Counted from the first letter of the stretch, positions 20,584 to 31,142 are shown. The stretch is DNA of 64,000 nt from Paraburkholderia antibiotica (GCF_012927125.1 NZ_JABBFZ010000001.1:62001-126000), one strand, 5' to 3'. Made by a program: numbers and translations. Notes: a model not told the origin generated them from the sequence alone.

Positions 20584-21753
20584 ATGACCTCAATTCAACC
20601 GATCGAGCCGTCGACGACGCTCATTCCCGAAAAGAACCGCACGAAGACGCTGACCATCGGCCTGCTCACGGCGGTCTTCGTGATCGCGGCACCGATGATC
20701 ATCGGCGCCGCCGGCGGCAACTACTGGGTCCGCGTGCTCGACTTCGCGATGCTGTACGTGATGCTCGCGCTGGGCCTGAACGTGGTGGTCGGCTTCGCCG
20801 GCCTGCTCGACCTGGGCTACATCGCGTTCTACGCGATCGGCGCCTACACGGCCGCGCTGCTGAGCTCGCCGCACCTGTCGACGCAATTCGAGTGGATCGC
20901 GCATCTCGCGCCGAACGGTCTGCACGTGCCGATCTTCCTGATCGTGCCGATCGCGATGGCGCTTGCCGCGATGTTCGGGATTCTGCTTGGTGCGCCGACG
21001 CTGCGTCTGCGTGGCGACTACCTCGCGATCGTGACCCTCGGCTTCGGGGAAATCGTGCGGATCTTCATGAACAACCTCGACCGTCCGGTGAACATCACCA
21101 ACGGCCCGAAGGGGATCACGGGTATCGATCCGGTGCAGGTGGGCGGCTTCAGCCTGTCGCAGTCGCACTCGCTGTTCGGCATGCAGTTTCCGTCGGTGTA
21201 CCTGTATTACTACCTGTTCGTGCTGTGCGCGCTGTTCGTGATCTGGACCTGTACGCGTCTGCAGCATTCGCGTATCGGCCGTGCGTGGGCCGCGATTCGC
21301 GAAGACGAAATCGCCGCCAAGGCGATGGGCATCAACACCCGTAACGTGAAGCTGCTCGCGTTCGCGATGGGCGCGTCGTTCGGCGGGCTGTCGGGCGCGA
21401 TGTTCGGCTCGTTCCAGGGCTTCGTGTCGCCGGAGTCGTTCACGTTCTGGGAATCGGTCGTGGTGCTGGCGTGCGTGGTGCTCGGCGGCATGGGCCACAT
21501 TCCGGGCGTGATTCTCGGCGCGGTACTGCTCGCGGTGTTCCCCGAGTTCCTGCGCTCGACGATGGGGCCGCTGCAGAACATGATCTTCGGCCATGAAATC
21601 GTCGATACGGAAGTGATCCGTCAGCTGCTGTACGGTCTCGCGATGGTCGTGATCATGCTGTATCGCTCGGAAGGCCTGTGGCCCGCGCCGAAGCATGAAG
21701 ACAGGATTGCGAAGCTGGCGAAGCGCAACGGCAAGAAGCCGGTGCGCGCGTAA
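20584..21753 (+). CDS. livM: Branched-chain amino-acid ABC transporter permease LivM
   Basis: The 389-residue permease partner of LivH has a hydrophilic N-terminal 20 residues followed by about ten membrane segments. It carries GLNVVVGFAGLLDLGY, the usual LivM signature, and a VVLGGMGHIPG ATPase-contact segment near residue 300. AAGGAG lies ten bases before the ATG. It sits between livH and livG in one orientation. Confidence 0.96.
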   Translation: MTSIQPIEPSTTLIPEKNRTKTLTIGLLTAVFVIAAPMIIGAAGGNYWVRVLDFAMLYVMLALGLNVVVGFAGLLDLGYIAFYAIGAYTAALLSSPHLSTQFEWIAHLAPNGLHVPIFLIVPIAMALAAMFGILLGAPTLRLRGDYLAIVTLGFGEIVRIFMNNLDRPVNITNGPKGITGIDPVQVGGFSLSQSHSLFGMQFPSVYLYYYLFVLCALFVIWTCTRLQHSRIGRAWAAIREDEIAAKAMGINTRNVKLLAFAMGASFGGLSGAMFGSFQGFVSPESFTFWESVVVLACVVLGGMGHIPGVILGAVLLAVFPEFLRSTMGPLQNMIFGHEIVDTEVIRQLLYGLAMVVIMLYRSEGLWPAPKHEDRIAKLAKRNGKKPVRA

Positions 21754-21834
21754 AGACGTCGGGCGGGGCCACGGCCCTGCATGAGGCCCGAGTCGGCGCT
21801 CAAGCGCGCACTCGGGTCGACAGGAGAAAAAGAC

Positions 21835-22625
21835 ATGAGCGATAACGTAAGCAACAACGCGCCGATCCGCCTGTCGGTGAAGGGCGTCAACAAGCGCTTC
21901 GGCGGCCTGCAGGCATTGTCGGACGTCGGCCTGCAAATTCGCGCGGGCGAGATCTACGGTCTGATCGGCCCGAACGGTGCCGGCAAGACCACGTTCTTCA
22001 ACGTGATCACGGGGCTGTACACGCCGGATTCGGGCGAGTTCAAGCTCGACGGCGACAACTACACGCCGACCGCGGTGTATCAGGTCGCGAAGGCGGGCAT
22101 CGCGCGCACGTTCCAGAACATCCGTCTGTTCGGCGGCATGACCGCGCTCGAAAACGTGATGGTCGGCCGTCATGTGCGCACCAAGCACGGCCTGCTGGGC
22201 GCGGTGTTCCAGACGCCGGCCGAGCGCAAGGAAGAGCGCGAAATCAAGGAGCGCGCGCTCGAACTGCTCGACTACGTCGGCATCACGCAGTACGCGGACT
22301 ACACGTCGCGCAACCTGTCGTACGGCCACCAGCGGCGCCTCGAAATCGCCCGTGCGCTGGCGACCGATCCGAAGCTGCTCGCGCTGGACGAACCGGCGGC
22401 CGGCATGAACGCAACCGAAAAGGTCGAGCTGACCAAGCTGCTCGACAAGATCCGCGCGGACGGCAAGACGATCCTGCTGATCGAACACGACGTGAAGCTG
22501 GTGATGGGTCTGTGCAACCAGATGACGGTGCTCGACTACGGCAAGGTGATTGCGCAGGGTCTGCCGCAGGACGTGCAGAAGGATGCGAAGGTGATCGAAG
22601 CTTATCTGGGTGCGGGAGTCCACTG

Positions 22626-22626
<1 letters not shown>
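21835..22626 (+). CDS. livG: Branched-chain amino-acid ABC transporter ATP-binding protein LivG
   Basis: This is a 263-residue cytoplasmic ATPase with Walker A GPNGAGKTT, signature LSYGHQRRLEIARAL, Walker B LLALDEP and the switch His in LIEHDVKLVM. The ATG at 21835 has AGGAG upstream; an in-frame start at 21781 is rejected because the added residues do not fit the family. The stop overlaps the livF start (TGATG). Confidence 0.96.
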
Positions 22627-23348
<722 letters not shown>

Positions 23349-23423
23349 GTGATTGAATAAGTAGCCGGCTAAGTCAGTGAGCTGCAGGATGCGCGCGGCT
23401 CACACGCCATCCGTCTGCAACGC

Positions 23424-23466
23424 AAAACGCGCCCTTCGACGCAACGTCGTGGGGCGCGTTCTATTT
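23424..23466. terminator. Bidirectional terminator after livF
   Basis: Arms AACGCGCCC and GGGCGCGTT enclose an inner stem CGACG/CGTCG, with T-rich tracts on both sides. It separates convergent livF and the GYD gene. Confidence 0.75.
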
Positions 23467-23486
23467 GGTCGGCCCAGCGGCGCGAA

Positions 23487-23780
23487 TTATGGGAGTCGCC
23501 CGATAACCGCGCTGATTTCATCCTTGGTGAACGCCCGCAGCGTTTTCGAGCGGACATTGCCGGCCGAACCGAGCGCGAAGCCGAAGGTGAGGAAGCTCTG
23601 TTCGTCAGCCGCCTCGACGACCGAGACGAGATCGTATTCTCCTAGCGTCCAGTAAATCTGCTTCATTTCGCAGCCAAAAGACTTCGCCATCTCCGCAGCC
23701 TGTCCGGCGCGCTGCGCGCTGTTCTTGACGGTGCGGATACCCTGATCCGTGAATTGCAGAAGCACCACATAAGTCGCCAT
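23487..23780 (-). CDS. GYD domain protein
   Basis: The 97-residue cytoplasmic protein matches the GYD family of small ferredoxin-like-fold proteins. It has the N-terminal MATYVVLLQFTDQGIRTVKN, LGEYDLVSVVEA and a C-terminal TLRAFT segment. The family has no settled function. The ATG at 23780 has AGGGG seven bases upstream. It stands alone, convergent with livF. Confidence 0.85.
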   Translation of the reverse strand: MATYVVLLQFTDQGIRTVKNSAQRAGQAAEMAKSFGCEMKQIYWTLGEYDLVSVVEAADEQSFLTFGFALGSAGNVRSKTLRAFTKDEISAVIGRLP

Positions 23781-24011
23781 GACGATTCCCCTTACGATTA
23801 AGACGGGTTGGGACTCGGGCGCATGAGGCGTACCGCGAACCGTCGCGGAGTGTCGCAAACGAGTCGTTAGAGCATCGGCGTCGTCTCGTGCGTAAAACGA
23901 TTCTAGGCAATCGGTTTGTGCGCTATTCGCGGTTTGTCCGAATGCGCCGATATGTGCGCGGATGCGGCGCGAACAGCAGGAGAAGGCGACGCGGTTCGAT
24001 GGCGCGCCATG

Positions 24012-24047
24012 AAAAAAGCCGCATGCGCTAGCGAACGCATGCGGCCT
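24012..24047 (-). terminator. Terminator of argD-GNAT genes
   Basis: The minus-strand stem GCCGCATGCG / CGCATGCGGC with an eight-base loop is followed by TTTTTT. It lies 30 bases past the acetyltransferase stop. Confidence 0.9.
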
Positions 24048-24077
24048 TGCCGTCTTCAATCAGGTGTGCGACGCGAT

Positions 24078-24548
24078 TTACGTCGCCGGCACCGCGTCCG
24101 CGAATTTGCCGAGCCGCTTGCCGAGGCTGATCACCGCATCGGCGCGATAACCGAGCGCTTCGTAGAACGCCTGGATGTCGGCCTTCGCCGACAGCACCTG
24201 CAGATTCAGCTTCGGACAGCCCAGCGCGGTCAGCGTGTTTTCCACGTGCGCGACCAGACGCGTACCGATGCCGTGACGTCGCAACGCTTCGTCGACCGCG
24301 AGCGAATACAGCCAGCCGCGGTGCCCGTCATAACCGCCCATCACGGTGCCGACGATACGTCCGTCGAGCACCGCGACGAAGAACAGTTCCGGCTGCGTGG
24401 CGAGCTTGTTCTCGATCGACAGATGCGGATTGCGCTGCGGGCGCGTGGCGTCCCGGTACTCTGGGAAGGCCTGCTGCCACAGCGCGACCACGGCATCGGT
24501 GTCGCTCGCGTCGAAGCGGCGGATCGAAAGCGTCGGGGTTATCGTCAT
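24078..24548 (-). CDS. GNAT-family acetyltransferase (YpeA-like)
   Basis: The 156-residue protein belongs to the Gcn5-related acetyltransferases. It shares GTVMGGYDGHRG and the acetyl-CoA loop RRHGIGTRL with the E. coli YpeA type, and ends with SLGKRLGKF. The substrate is unknown. The ATG at 24548 is preferred because GGAG is seven bases upstream; ATG 24554 and TTG 24566 are in-frame alternatives. It lies 18 bases after argD in the same direction, so it is probably co-transcribed. Confidence 0.88.
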   Translation of the reverse strand: MTITPTLSIRRFDASDTDAVVALWQQAFPEYRDATRPQRNPHLSIENKLATQPELFFVAVLDGRIVGTVMGGYDGHRGWLYSLAVDEALRRHGIGTRLVAHVENTLTALGCPKLNLQVLSAKADIQAFYEALGYRADAVISLGKRLGKFADAVPAT

Positions 24549-24566
24549 CGGCATGCTCCGTGGCAA

Positions 24567-25751
24567 TTACAGCGAATCGAGCACGGAGCGTAGCATCGCC
24601 ATCATCTGGTCGATCTCTTCGGTCGTCACGTTCAGCGCAGGCATGAAGCGCAGCAGGTTCGGACGCGCGGCGTTCAGCAGCACGCCGTCGGGCTGCATGT
24701 CGCGCGCCTTCTCGACGATCTGGTTGCCGATGTCCTTGCCGAGCAGCAGCGCGCGCAGAAGACCCTCACCGCGTTCGCCCTTGAAGCCACGCTCTTCCGA
24801 CAGTTCGAGCAGCTTCGCGCGCAGATATTCGCCGCGCGCACGCACGCCTTCGAGGAAGCCCGGCGCCACCAGTTGCGAGATCACCGAGTAGCCGACGGCG
24901 GTCATCAGCGGATTGCCGTTGTAGGTGCCACCCTGATCGCCCGCTTCGAACACCGCGACTTCCGCCTTCGAGAGCAGCGCCGCTAGCGGCACGCCGCCAC
25001 CGATGCCCTTGCCGAGCGTCATGATGTCCGGCTCGATACCCGACAGCTGATACGCGAACAGCGTACCCGCGCGACCGCAGCCGCTCTGCACTTCATCGAC
25101 GATCAGCAGGATGTTGTGCTTTTTCGTCAGCTCGCGCAGTTGCTGCATGAATTCGCGCGTCGCCGGGATCACGCCGCCTTCGCCCTGGATCGGCTCGAGC
25201 ATCACCGCGACGGTCTTTGCGTTGATCAGCTTTTCCACCGATGCGATGTCGTTCAGATCCGCCTTCGGAAAACCCGGCACCTGCGGCGCGTAGATCGTGT
25301 CCCAGCCCGGCTTGCCGCTTGCCGACATGGTCGCGAGCGTGCGGCCGTGAAAGCTGTGATCGAACGTGATGATTTCGAATGCGCCGTCCTTGAACTTCTT
25401 GCCCCACTTGCGCGCGAGCTTGATTGCGCCTTCGTTCGCCTCGGCGCCGCTGTTCGCGAAGAACACCTTGTCGAAGCAGCTGTGCTGCGTGAGCAGTCCC
25501 GCGAGCTTCGCCATCGGCTCGTTGTAGAACGCCGGCGACGGGTTCAGCAGCAGCTTCGCCTGCGTGTTCAGCGCTTCGAGCATGCCGTCGTTGCAGTGGC
25601 CGAGACTGTTGACCGCCCAGCCCTGAATGAAATCCAGATAGCGCTTGCCGTTGTTGTCGTACAGCCACGAGCCCTTGCCGTGCGTGAAAACGATTTCGGG
25701 CCGATTCGTGATGTACATCAGCGACTCGATTGGATACTCATTGAAATTCAT
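24567..25751 (-). CDS. argD: Acetylornithine aminotransferase
   Basis: The 394-residue class III PLP aminotransferase should convert N-acetylglutamate semialdehyde to N-acetylornithine in arginine synthesis. Visible features are the phosphate-binding [14 protein letters not shown] at 101-114, Asp219 of LIVDEVQSG for the PLP ring nitrogen, and the Schiff-base Lys248 in TLGKGIGGG. The length fits ArgD; other omega-transaminases such as succinylornithine aminotransferase are possible paralogues. A palindromic hairpin lies upstream at about 25840. Confidence 0.88.
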   Translation of the reverse strand: MNFNEYPIESLMYITNRPEIVFTHGKGSWLYDNNGKRYLDFIQGWAVNSLGHCNDGMLEALNTQAKLLLNPSPAFYNEPMAKLAGLLTQHSCFDKVFFANSGAEANEGAIKLARKWGKKFKDGAFEIITFDHSFHGRTLATMSASGKPGWDTIYAPQVPGFPKADLNDIASVEKLINAKTVAVMLEPIQGEGGVIPATREFMQQLRELTKKHNILLIVDEVQSGCGRAGTLFAYQLSGIEPDIMTLGKGIGGGVPLAALLSKAEVAVFEAGDQGGTYNGNPLMTAVGYSVISQLVAPGFLEGVRARGEYLRAKLLELSEERGFKGERGEGLLRALLLGKDIGNQIVEKARDMQPDGVLLNAARPNLLRFMPALNVTTEEIDQMMAMLRSVLDSL

Positions 25752-25829
25752 GACGGCAGGCTCCAGGCAAAAGGGTAAGAGCAGGGTGAAGGATCAGAGA
25801 GACGGTTTGGCCCATGAAACGGCGGCCGG

Positions 25830-25862
25830 AAAAACAGAAAAGCCACGGCATGCCGTGGCTTT
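25830..25862 (-). terminator. Palindromic terminator between the reductase gene and argD
   Basis: The minus strand has a near loop-free palindrome (arms AAAGCCACGGCA / TGCCGTGGCTTT) followed by TTTTCTGTTTTT. It lies about 280 bases past the flavin reductase stop and upstream of argD. Confidence 0.7.
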
Positions 25863-26143
25863 CATGATTCGAACAGCTTGCGCCCAGTGCTGGATGTGGC
25901 GCGAGTCCGTGACGAAGCCAGCGGCGTCCCTAGGGGAGCGGCGAGCGGCGACGTCGGAGTTCGGACTGGATGCGGTTCATGCGCGAAAGAATACGATAAG
26001 AAAAGCGCCGATGTAAACCATGAATTTGCAGCGACGCTATCTCACGGCCAATTTGCCGGCCTGTCGCGCGGCTGACATATTTAACGCGCGCGGCCTGCGC
26101 AGGCACTGATGCGAGTGCCCGCGCTCCCAACCGGTAACGGCAA

Positions 26144-27175
26144 TCAGACCGCGTTCGCGAGATCGGCGGCGCTCGTGAACGAGTCCGCGTAGAACTCGTC
26201 TTCCGGCAACCGATGATGCTGCGTGAAATCGCGCTGCGCCGATTCGACCATCACCGGCGCGCCGCACGCGTACACCTGGTACGCGGACAGATCGGGCAGA
26301 TCCTCGATCACCGCGCGATGCACGAAGCCGGTACGGCCGGTCCACGCGTCGCTTGCATCGGGTTCGGAGAGCACCGGCACGAACTTGAAGTTCGGGATCT
26401 CACGCGCCCATTGCTCGGCGAGTTCGAGCAGATACAGGTCCTTCTTGCGACGCGCGCCCCAGTAGAGCGTCATCGGTCGCGTGATGTTCTTGAACACCGC
26501 ATGCTCGACGATCGCCTTCAGCGGCGCGAAGCCGGTGCCCGACGCGAGCAGCACGATCGGCTTGTCCGAATCTTCGCGCAGGAAGAACGTGCCGAGCGGT
26601 GCTTCGAAGCGCAGGATGTCGCGTTCCTTCATCGTGTTGAACACGTGGTCGGTGAACGCGCCGCCGGGCATGTGGCGGATGTGCAGCTCGATCGGGCCTT
26701 CGGTGTGCGGCGCGTTCGCCATCGAGTAGCTACGACGCTTGCCGTCCTTCAGAATGAATTCGAGGTACTGGCCGGCCAGATACTGCAGACGCTCATTGGC
26801 GGGCAGTTGCAGCTTCACGACGATCACGTCGTCGGCTTTGCGCTCGATCGCGTTCACGCGGCACGGCAGCTTCTTGACCTGCACGTCGCCGACGCCGGCG
26901 ACTTCGCGGATATCGACTTCGAGATCGGAGCAGGCGGTCGCGCAGCACAGCAGCGCCATGCCGCGGGTTTTTTCGTCGTTCGACAACGCCGACGACGAAT
27001 GCGCGCGCTGTTCGACTTCGCCGCTCACCACGGTGCCCTTGCACGAACCGCACGCGCCGTTCTTGCAGCCGTACGGCAGGCCGATACCTTGACGCAGGGC
27101 GGCGGACAGCACCGGTTCGTCCTGTTCTACCTGAAACTGCCGGCCGCTTTGCCGGAGCGTGACGTTAAATGCCAT
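26144..27175 (-). CDS. 2Fe-2S ferredoxin-NAD(P)H flavin reductase (CDP-6-deoxy-delta-3,4-glucoseen reductase-like)
   Basis: The 343-residue protein joins an N-terminal plant-type 2Fe-2S domain (Cys37, Cys42, Cys45 in CKNGACGSC and Cys77/78) to an FAD/NAD(P) ferredoxin-reductase module. RRSYSMAN is the FAD site and ASGTGFAPLKA the NAD site. Close relatives are annotated as CDP-6-deoxyglucoseen reductase (AscD/E3), but no deoxysugar gene lies nearby. A general electron-transfer role, for example to an oxygenase, is equally possible. The start at 27175 begins MAFNVTLRQSG. Confidence 0.85.
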   Translation of the reverse strand: MAFNVTLRQSGRQFQVEQDEPVLSAALRQGIGLPYGCKNGACGSCKGTVVSGEVEQRAHSSSALSNDEKTRGMALLCCATACSDLEVDIREVAGVGDVQVKKLPCRVNAIERKADDVIVVKLQLPANERLQYLAGQYLEFILKDGKRRSYSMANAPHTEGPIELHIRHMPGGAFTDHVFNTMKERDILRFEAPLGTFFLREDSDKPIVLLASGTGFAPLKAIVEHAVFKNITRPMTLYWGARRKKDLYLLELAEQWAREIPNFKFVPVLSEPDASDAWTGRTGFVHRAVIEDLPDLSAYQVYACGAPVMVESAQRDFTQHHRLPEDEFYADSFTSAADLANAV

Positions 27176-27277
27176 AGAGAGTTCGGAATCGAAAAGTCGG
27201 AATCGTGAATCGTTATCGGGACCCGCCGGATTGACCGCGCGGTACCAGTTGCGTGTGACCGCTACAATGCGTCCACC

Positions 27278-28339
27278 ATGAATGCGACACGAAACTTCCG
27301 CCGGCCGCGCGTGCTGATCGTTGGATGCGGCGACGTCGGCCTGCGCTGCGTGCCCCTGTTGCGACCGCGCGCGCATGTCTTCGCGTTGACGAGCCATGCC
27401 GGGCGTTGCGCGGAGTTGCGCGCCGCGGGCGTGACGCCGCTCGTCGGCAATCTCGATGCGCGCCGCAGCCTCAAACGGCTCGCGGGGCTCGCGCCGACGG
27501 TGATGCATCTCGCGCCGCCGCAGAAGACCGGCGACGACGACCGACGCACCCGCGCGTTGCTGGCGACGCTCGGTACCGCGGCCGGCGCGGGCCGCAAGGC
27601 CACTTTCGCGGCACGTTTGCCGGCTGTGCGGGCCGTACCGGTTGCGCGTTTGCGTCGCGCGCGCGCTTCACGTCTGGACGCTGAAACAGCCGGTATTGTA
27701 CCCGACGGGGTCGGCTGGACCGCCGCTTCGCGCGCGCCGCGACGCATCGTCTACGCGAGCACGACGGGCGTCTACGGCGACTGCGGCGGCGCATGGATCG
27801 ACGAGACGCGCACGCCGCGGCCCGCGAATGCGCGCGCGAAACGGCGCGTGTCGGCGGAGCGGCAGTTGCGCCGCGCGAGCGCGCGCGGCAGTGTGAGCGC
27901 GAGCATCGCGCGGATTCCGGGCATCTACGCGCGCAGCCGTCTGCCGCTCGCGCGGCTCGAAAAAGGTACGCCCGCGCTCGTCGACGCCGACGACGTCTAC
28001 ACCAATCACATCCACGCCGACGACCTCGCCGCGATCCTCGTGCGCCTCGCGACGCACGGTCGGACCGCGCGCGTGATTCACGCGTCCGACGATTCGTCGC
28101 TGAAAATGGGCGAGTATTTCGATGCGGTCGCCGATGCGTTCGCGCTGCCGCGCGCGCCGCGCATCACGCGCGCGCAGGCGGAAACGCAGATCGAGCCGAT
28201 GCTGCTGTCGTTCATGCGCGAATCGCGGCGGCTGGTGAACCGGCGTCTGAAGGACGAGCTGCGCGTGCGGCTGCGCTATCCGAGCGTGGGGGATTTTTTG
28301 CGGGAAGTTTTGCGCGAAGTGGTGAAGCAGGGCGGCTAG
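27278..28339 (+). CDS. NAD-dependent epimerase/SDR-type protein (YeeZ-like)
   Basis: The 353-residue protein has an N-terminal Rossmann motif VLIVGCGDVGLRC (residues 12-24) and an extended-SDR pattern with YASTTGVYGD, in which the usual active-site Tyr-x3-Lys is not obvious. The C-terminal segment LVNRRLKDELRVRLRYPS is shared with YeeZ-like 'NAD-dependent epimerase' proteins. Residues about 85-145 are unusually Arg/Ala-rich and look like an insertion. The substrate is unknown. It is divergent from the reductase gene across 102 bases. Confidence 0.82.
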   Translation: MNATRNFRRPRVLIVGCGDVGLRCVPLLRPRAHVFALTSHAGRCAELRAAGVTPLVGNLDARRSLKRLAGLAPTVMHLAPPQKTGDDDRRTRALLATLGTAAGAGRKATFAARLPAVRAVPVARLRRARASRLDAETAGIVPDGVGWTAASRAPRRIVYASTTGVYGDCGGAWIDETRTPRPANARAKRRVSAERQLRRASARGSVSASIARIPGIYARSRLPLARLEKGTPALVDADDVYTNHIHADDLAAILVRLATHGRTARVIHASDDSSLKMGEYFDAVADAFALPRAPRITRAQAETQIEPMLLSFMRESRRLVNRRLKDELRVRLRYPSVGDFLREVLREVVKQGG

Positions 28340-28497
28340 GGGGCTGCAGCCAGGCGGCCGCCGCAAAGGCGGCCAAGGCCAAGGCCGCAAAACAGCAAGC
28401 CGCCTCCCGAGGCCGCATGGCCCCGCAAAAAACACCTGCCCCGCATCGCATCAATCGACCGCGCAGACCCATCGCATGGCTGCGCCGTCCGTGCGCT

Positions 28498-28686
28498 TCA
28501 GGTCAGCGCCGGCAGCATTTCCAGCAGCAGAAAACACAACATGCCGCCCACTAACGCGCCGATCAGGTTCGGATGGTATTTGTGCCGCAGTCGCATGACA
28601 ATCAGCGATCCGCCGACCAGCAGCAGCCCAAAACCAATAAACGCAATCATCGCCTGCGAGATCGCGATCGTGCTGTCGATATGCAT
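28498..28686 (-). CDS. Small membrane protein
   Basis: The 62-residue protein has two hydrophobic stretches (about 8-30 and 42-58) separated by a basic RLRHKYHPN loop, so it is probably a two-pass inner-membrane protein. The ribosome-binding site AAGGAGGGGG upstream of the ATG is very strong, which supports it as a real gene. I do not recognise a family. An A/T-rich stretch upstream at about 28,710-28,740 may hold a promoter. Confidence 0.75.
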   Translation of the reverse strand: MHIDSTIAISQAMIAFIGFGLLLVGGSLIVMRLRHKYHPNLIGALVGGMLCFLLLEMLPALT

Positions 28687-28856
28687 GGCGTCCCCCTCCT
28701 TGAAACCTTTGTAGTCGTTTGTTTAAACGAGTATAGGGCGACATGTAAGGAACGGCATGCTGCGATGCAGCGCCGGATCCGCGACGCACCGCAATGCGCG
28801 AGGGCTTTTCCCGGCGCATCAAAGACTTAGATAGGGACTACCGACGCACTACCGGT

Positions 28857-29567
28857 TTACCCGCCCCGTAGCGCGTCGAGCTCGTTGTCGTCGAGCCATT
28901 GCCACGCGCCGGGCGCGAGCGTCGCGGGCAGCACGAATCCGCCGACGCGTTCGCGATGCAATGCTTCGCAGCGATTGCCCGCCGCCGCGATCATGCGTTT
29001 GACCTGGTGGTATTTGCCTTCGAGCACGCTGAGCGCGAGCGTGTGGGTGTCGCGTGCCTGGGCGTCGAGCGCGGCGCTCGGCTTGCTCTCGCCGTGCAGC
29101 AGCACGCCGTCGCGCAACGCGGCGAGTTGCGCGTCGTCGAGCGGATGGCGGGTGGTCGCGACGTAGAGCTTCGGCACCTTGCGTTTCGGCGACGTGAACT
29201 GATGCACGAACTTGCCGTCGTCGGAGAGGAGCAGCAGGCCCGTGGTGTCCTGATCGAGGCGGCCGACGCACTGCACGCCGCGCTCGGCGAACTGCGGCGG
29301 TAGCAGGCTGAACACGCTCGGATGATGCTGCGGATCGCGCGAGCATTCGTAGCCGGCCGGCTTGTTGAGTAGTAGATACGCGTGCTCGCGATACGGCCAT
29401 TCGACGCCGTCGACGCTAAAGCGCAACGTGCCGTCGGCGACGGCGAAATCGGTGTCGGCTTCGGTGCAGACCGTGCCGTCGACGCTCACGCGCGCGTCGC
29501 CGATCAGCGCCCGGCATTGCCGACGCGAACCGAAACCTTGGGTAAAGAGGATGCTTTCGAGATTCAT
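28857..29567 (-). CDS. rsuA: 16S rRNA pseudouridine synthase (RsuA-like)
   Basis: The 236-residue protein has an N-terminal S4 RNA-binding region (residues 1-40) and the RsuA/RluB catalytic motif GRLDQDTTGL with Asp105 as the nucleophile. RsuA converts U516 of 16S rRNA to pseudouridine; a related RluE or RluF specificity cannot be excluded. The ATG at 29567 begins MNLESILFTQGFGSRR. It is divergent from the MFS gene across 94 bases. Confidence 0.88.
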   Translation of the reverse strand: MNLESILFTQGFGSRRQCRALIGDARVSVDGTVCTEADTDFAVADGTLRFSVDGVEWPYREHAYLLLNKPAGYECSRDPQHHPSVFSLLPPQFAERGVQCVGRLDQDTTGLLLLSDDGKFVHQFTSPKRKVPKLYVATTRHPLDDAQLAALRDGVLLHGESKPSAALDAQARDTHTLALSVLEGKYHQVKRMIAAAGNRCEALHRERVGGFVLPATLAPGAWQWLDDNELDALRGG

Positions 29568-29661
29568 GGCGAGCGAAGAATAACACCGCAAGAAGCGGAG
29601 CGCGTCGCCTCGCGCGAGCAGCGACGATGAACGCCTCAAGTCGAATCTCTGGAGTTCATCG

Positions 29662-30942
29662 ATGCGTGACGCGTCCTCATCCGCCTCTTCTTCGTCTTCC
29701 ACTACGCCGCGCTGGTCCGGCGCGTTTCGCCGCCTCGCGTGGTCGAACCTGTGCGCGCAATCGGCCGAGCAGATCAGCCTCGCCGCCGCGCCGCTCGTCG
29801 CGGTGTTCGCGCTCGGTGCGAACGCACGCGATACCGGCCTGTTGCAAACCGCGCAGACGCTGCCGTTCCTGCTGCTGTCGATGCCGCTCGGCGTGTGGGC
29901 CGATCGCCGCTCGCGTCGCGCGCTGATGACGCTTGCCGAAAGCGTGCGCGTCTGCGCGATGCTATGCGTGCTGCTGCTCGTGCTCACGCATGCGTTGAAT
30001 CTGCCGCTGCTCGCCGCGCTCGGCTTCGTCGCGGCAACCGGCACGGTGGCCTACAACGTCGCGGCGCCTTCGCTGGTGCCGTCGCTCGTGCCGCGCGAAG
30101 CGTACGCGAGCGCGAACGGCCGACTCGAACTCGCACGCAGTGTCGCGTATTCGGCGGGGCCGGCGGTGGGCGGCCTGCTGGTCGGCTGGATCGGCGCGGG
30201 TTGGGCCTATGGCGGTGCGGCCGCGTTGTCGGCGCTCGCGGTGGTCTTGCTCGCGGGGCTGCGCGAGCCGCCGCGCGCGAGTGCGCCGCCACGGCACTTC
30301 ATGCTGGAACTGCGCGACGGCACGCGCTTCGTGCTGCGCGATCCGTTGCTGCTGCCGATGCTCGCGACCGCCGTGTTTTTCAACCTCGGCTTCTTCATCC
30401 TGCAGGCGGTGTACGTGCCGTACGCGGCGCAGCGTCTCGGACTCTCCGCCTCGGCGATCGGCGTGACGCTCGGCGCGTACGGCGTCGGCATGGTGTGCGG
30501 CGCGCTCGCCGCGCCGGCCATCGCGCGGCTGCTCACGTTCGGCAGACTGCTGGTGATCGGGCCGTCGTGCGGTTTGCTCGCGTCGCTCGTGATGGTTGCG
30601 ACGCTCGTCGCGCCATCGTTCTGGCTCGCGCTCGCGAGTTTCTTCCTGCTCGGCGCGGGACCGATCCTGTGGGTCGTCGGCTCGACCACGCTGCGTCAGG
30701 CGATCACGCCCGCGCGGATGATCGGCCGCGTGTCCGCATTGATCAGCACTGCCACCTATGGCGCGCGACCGGTGGGCGCGCTGCTCGGCGCGGCGCTCAG
30801 CGCACGCTGGAGCATCGACGTGTGCCTCGTCGCGGCGGCGCTCGCGTTTTTTGTGCAGGCATCGATCATTTTCTTCTCGCCGGCGGCGCGGCTGCCGAGC
30901 ATTCCGGAGCCGGCCGACGAAGAGCGCGCGGCGGCGTGCTGA
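29662..30942 (+). CDS. MFS transporter
   Basis: The 426-residue inner-membrane protein has about twelve hydrophobic segments and the MFS loop 2-3 motif GVWADRRSRRALM near residue 77. It resembles the enterobactin-exporter (EntS)/macrolide-efflux branch of the superfamily, but the substrate is not predictable. The N-terminal 15 residues are a Ser run. GGAG lies about eight bases before the ATG. Confidence 0.88.
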   Translation: MRDASSSASSSSSTTPRWSGAFRRLAWSNLCAQSAEQISLAAAPLVAVFALGANARDTGLLQTAQTLPFLLLSMPLGVWADRRSRRALMTLAESVRVCAMLCVLLLVLTHALNLPLLAALGFVAATGTVAYNVAAPSLVPSLVPREAYASANGRLELARSVAYSAGPAVGGLLVGWIGAGWAYGGAAALSALAVVLLAGLREPPRASAPPRHFMLELRDGTRFVLRDPLLLPMLATAVFFNLGFFILQAVYVPYAAQRLGLSASAIGVTLGAYGVGMVCGALAAPAIARLLTFGRLLVIGPSCGLLASLVMVATLVAPSFWLALASFFLLGAGPILWVVGSTTLRQAITPARMIGRVSALISTATYGARPVGALLGAALSARWSIDVCLVAAALAFFVQASIIFFSPAARLPSIPEPADEERAAAC

Positions 30943-31142
30943 CGGTGGTCCAGCCTGCGGACCGGTCCGATGAAAATGAATTTTCATCGCCTGGCTGTGC
31001 CGGGACATGACCAAATCCCTTATCCAAAGGGGTTTGGTCGGTGTTAACCCTTGAATGATGAAAATACATTTTTTTGCAAATACGTTTCATGTAAATATAC
31101 TTTCACTCATCCCGGATAACATCGCCGCCTCGGTCCGCTTGC
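30943..31142 (+). promoter_or_regulatory. Operator/promoter region of the peptide-use locus
   Basis: This is an AT-rich control region. A perfect dyad GATGAAAAT-N2-ATTTTCATC lies at 30969-30988. A near-perfect stem of 13 bases per arm (GACCAAATCCCTT and a partner with one mismatch) lies at 31009-31039. A partial copy GATGAAAATACATTTT lies at 31057-31072, and GTTTCATG follows. These are candidate binding sites for the RpiR-type regulator encoded directly downstream. The second stem could also terminate the MFS transcript, but no T-run follows. Confidence 0.55.
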
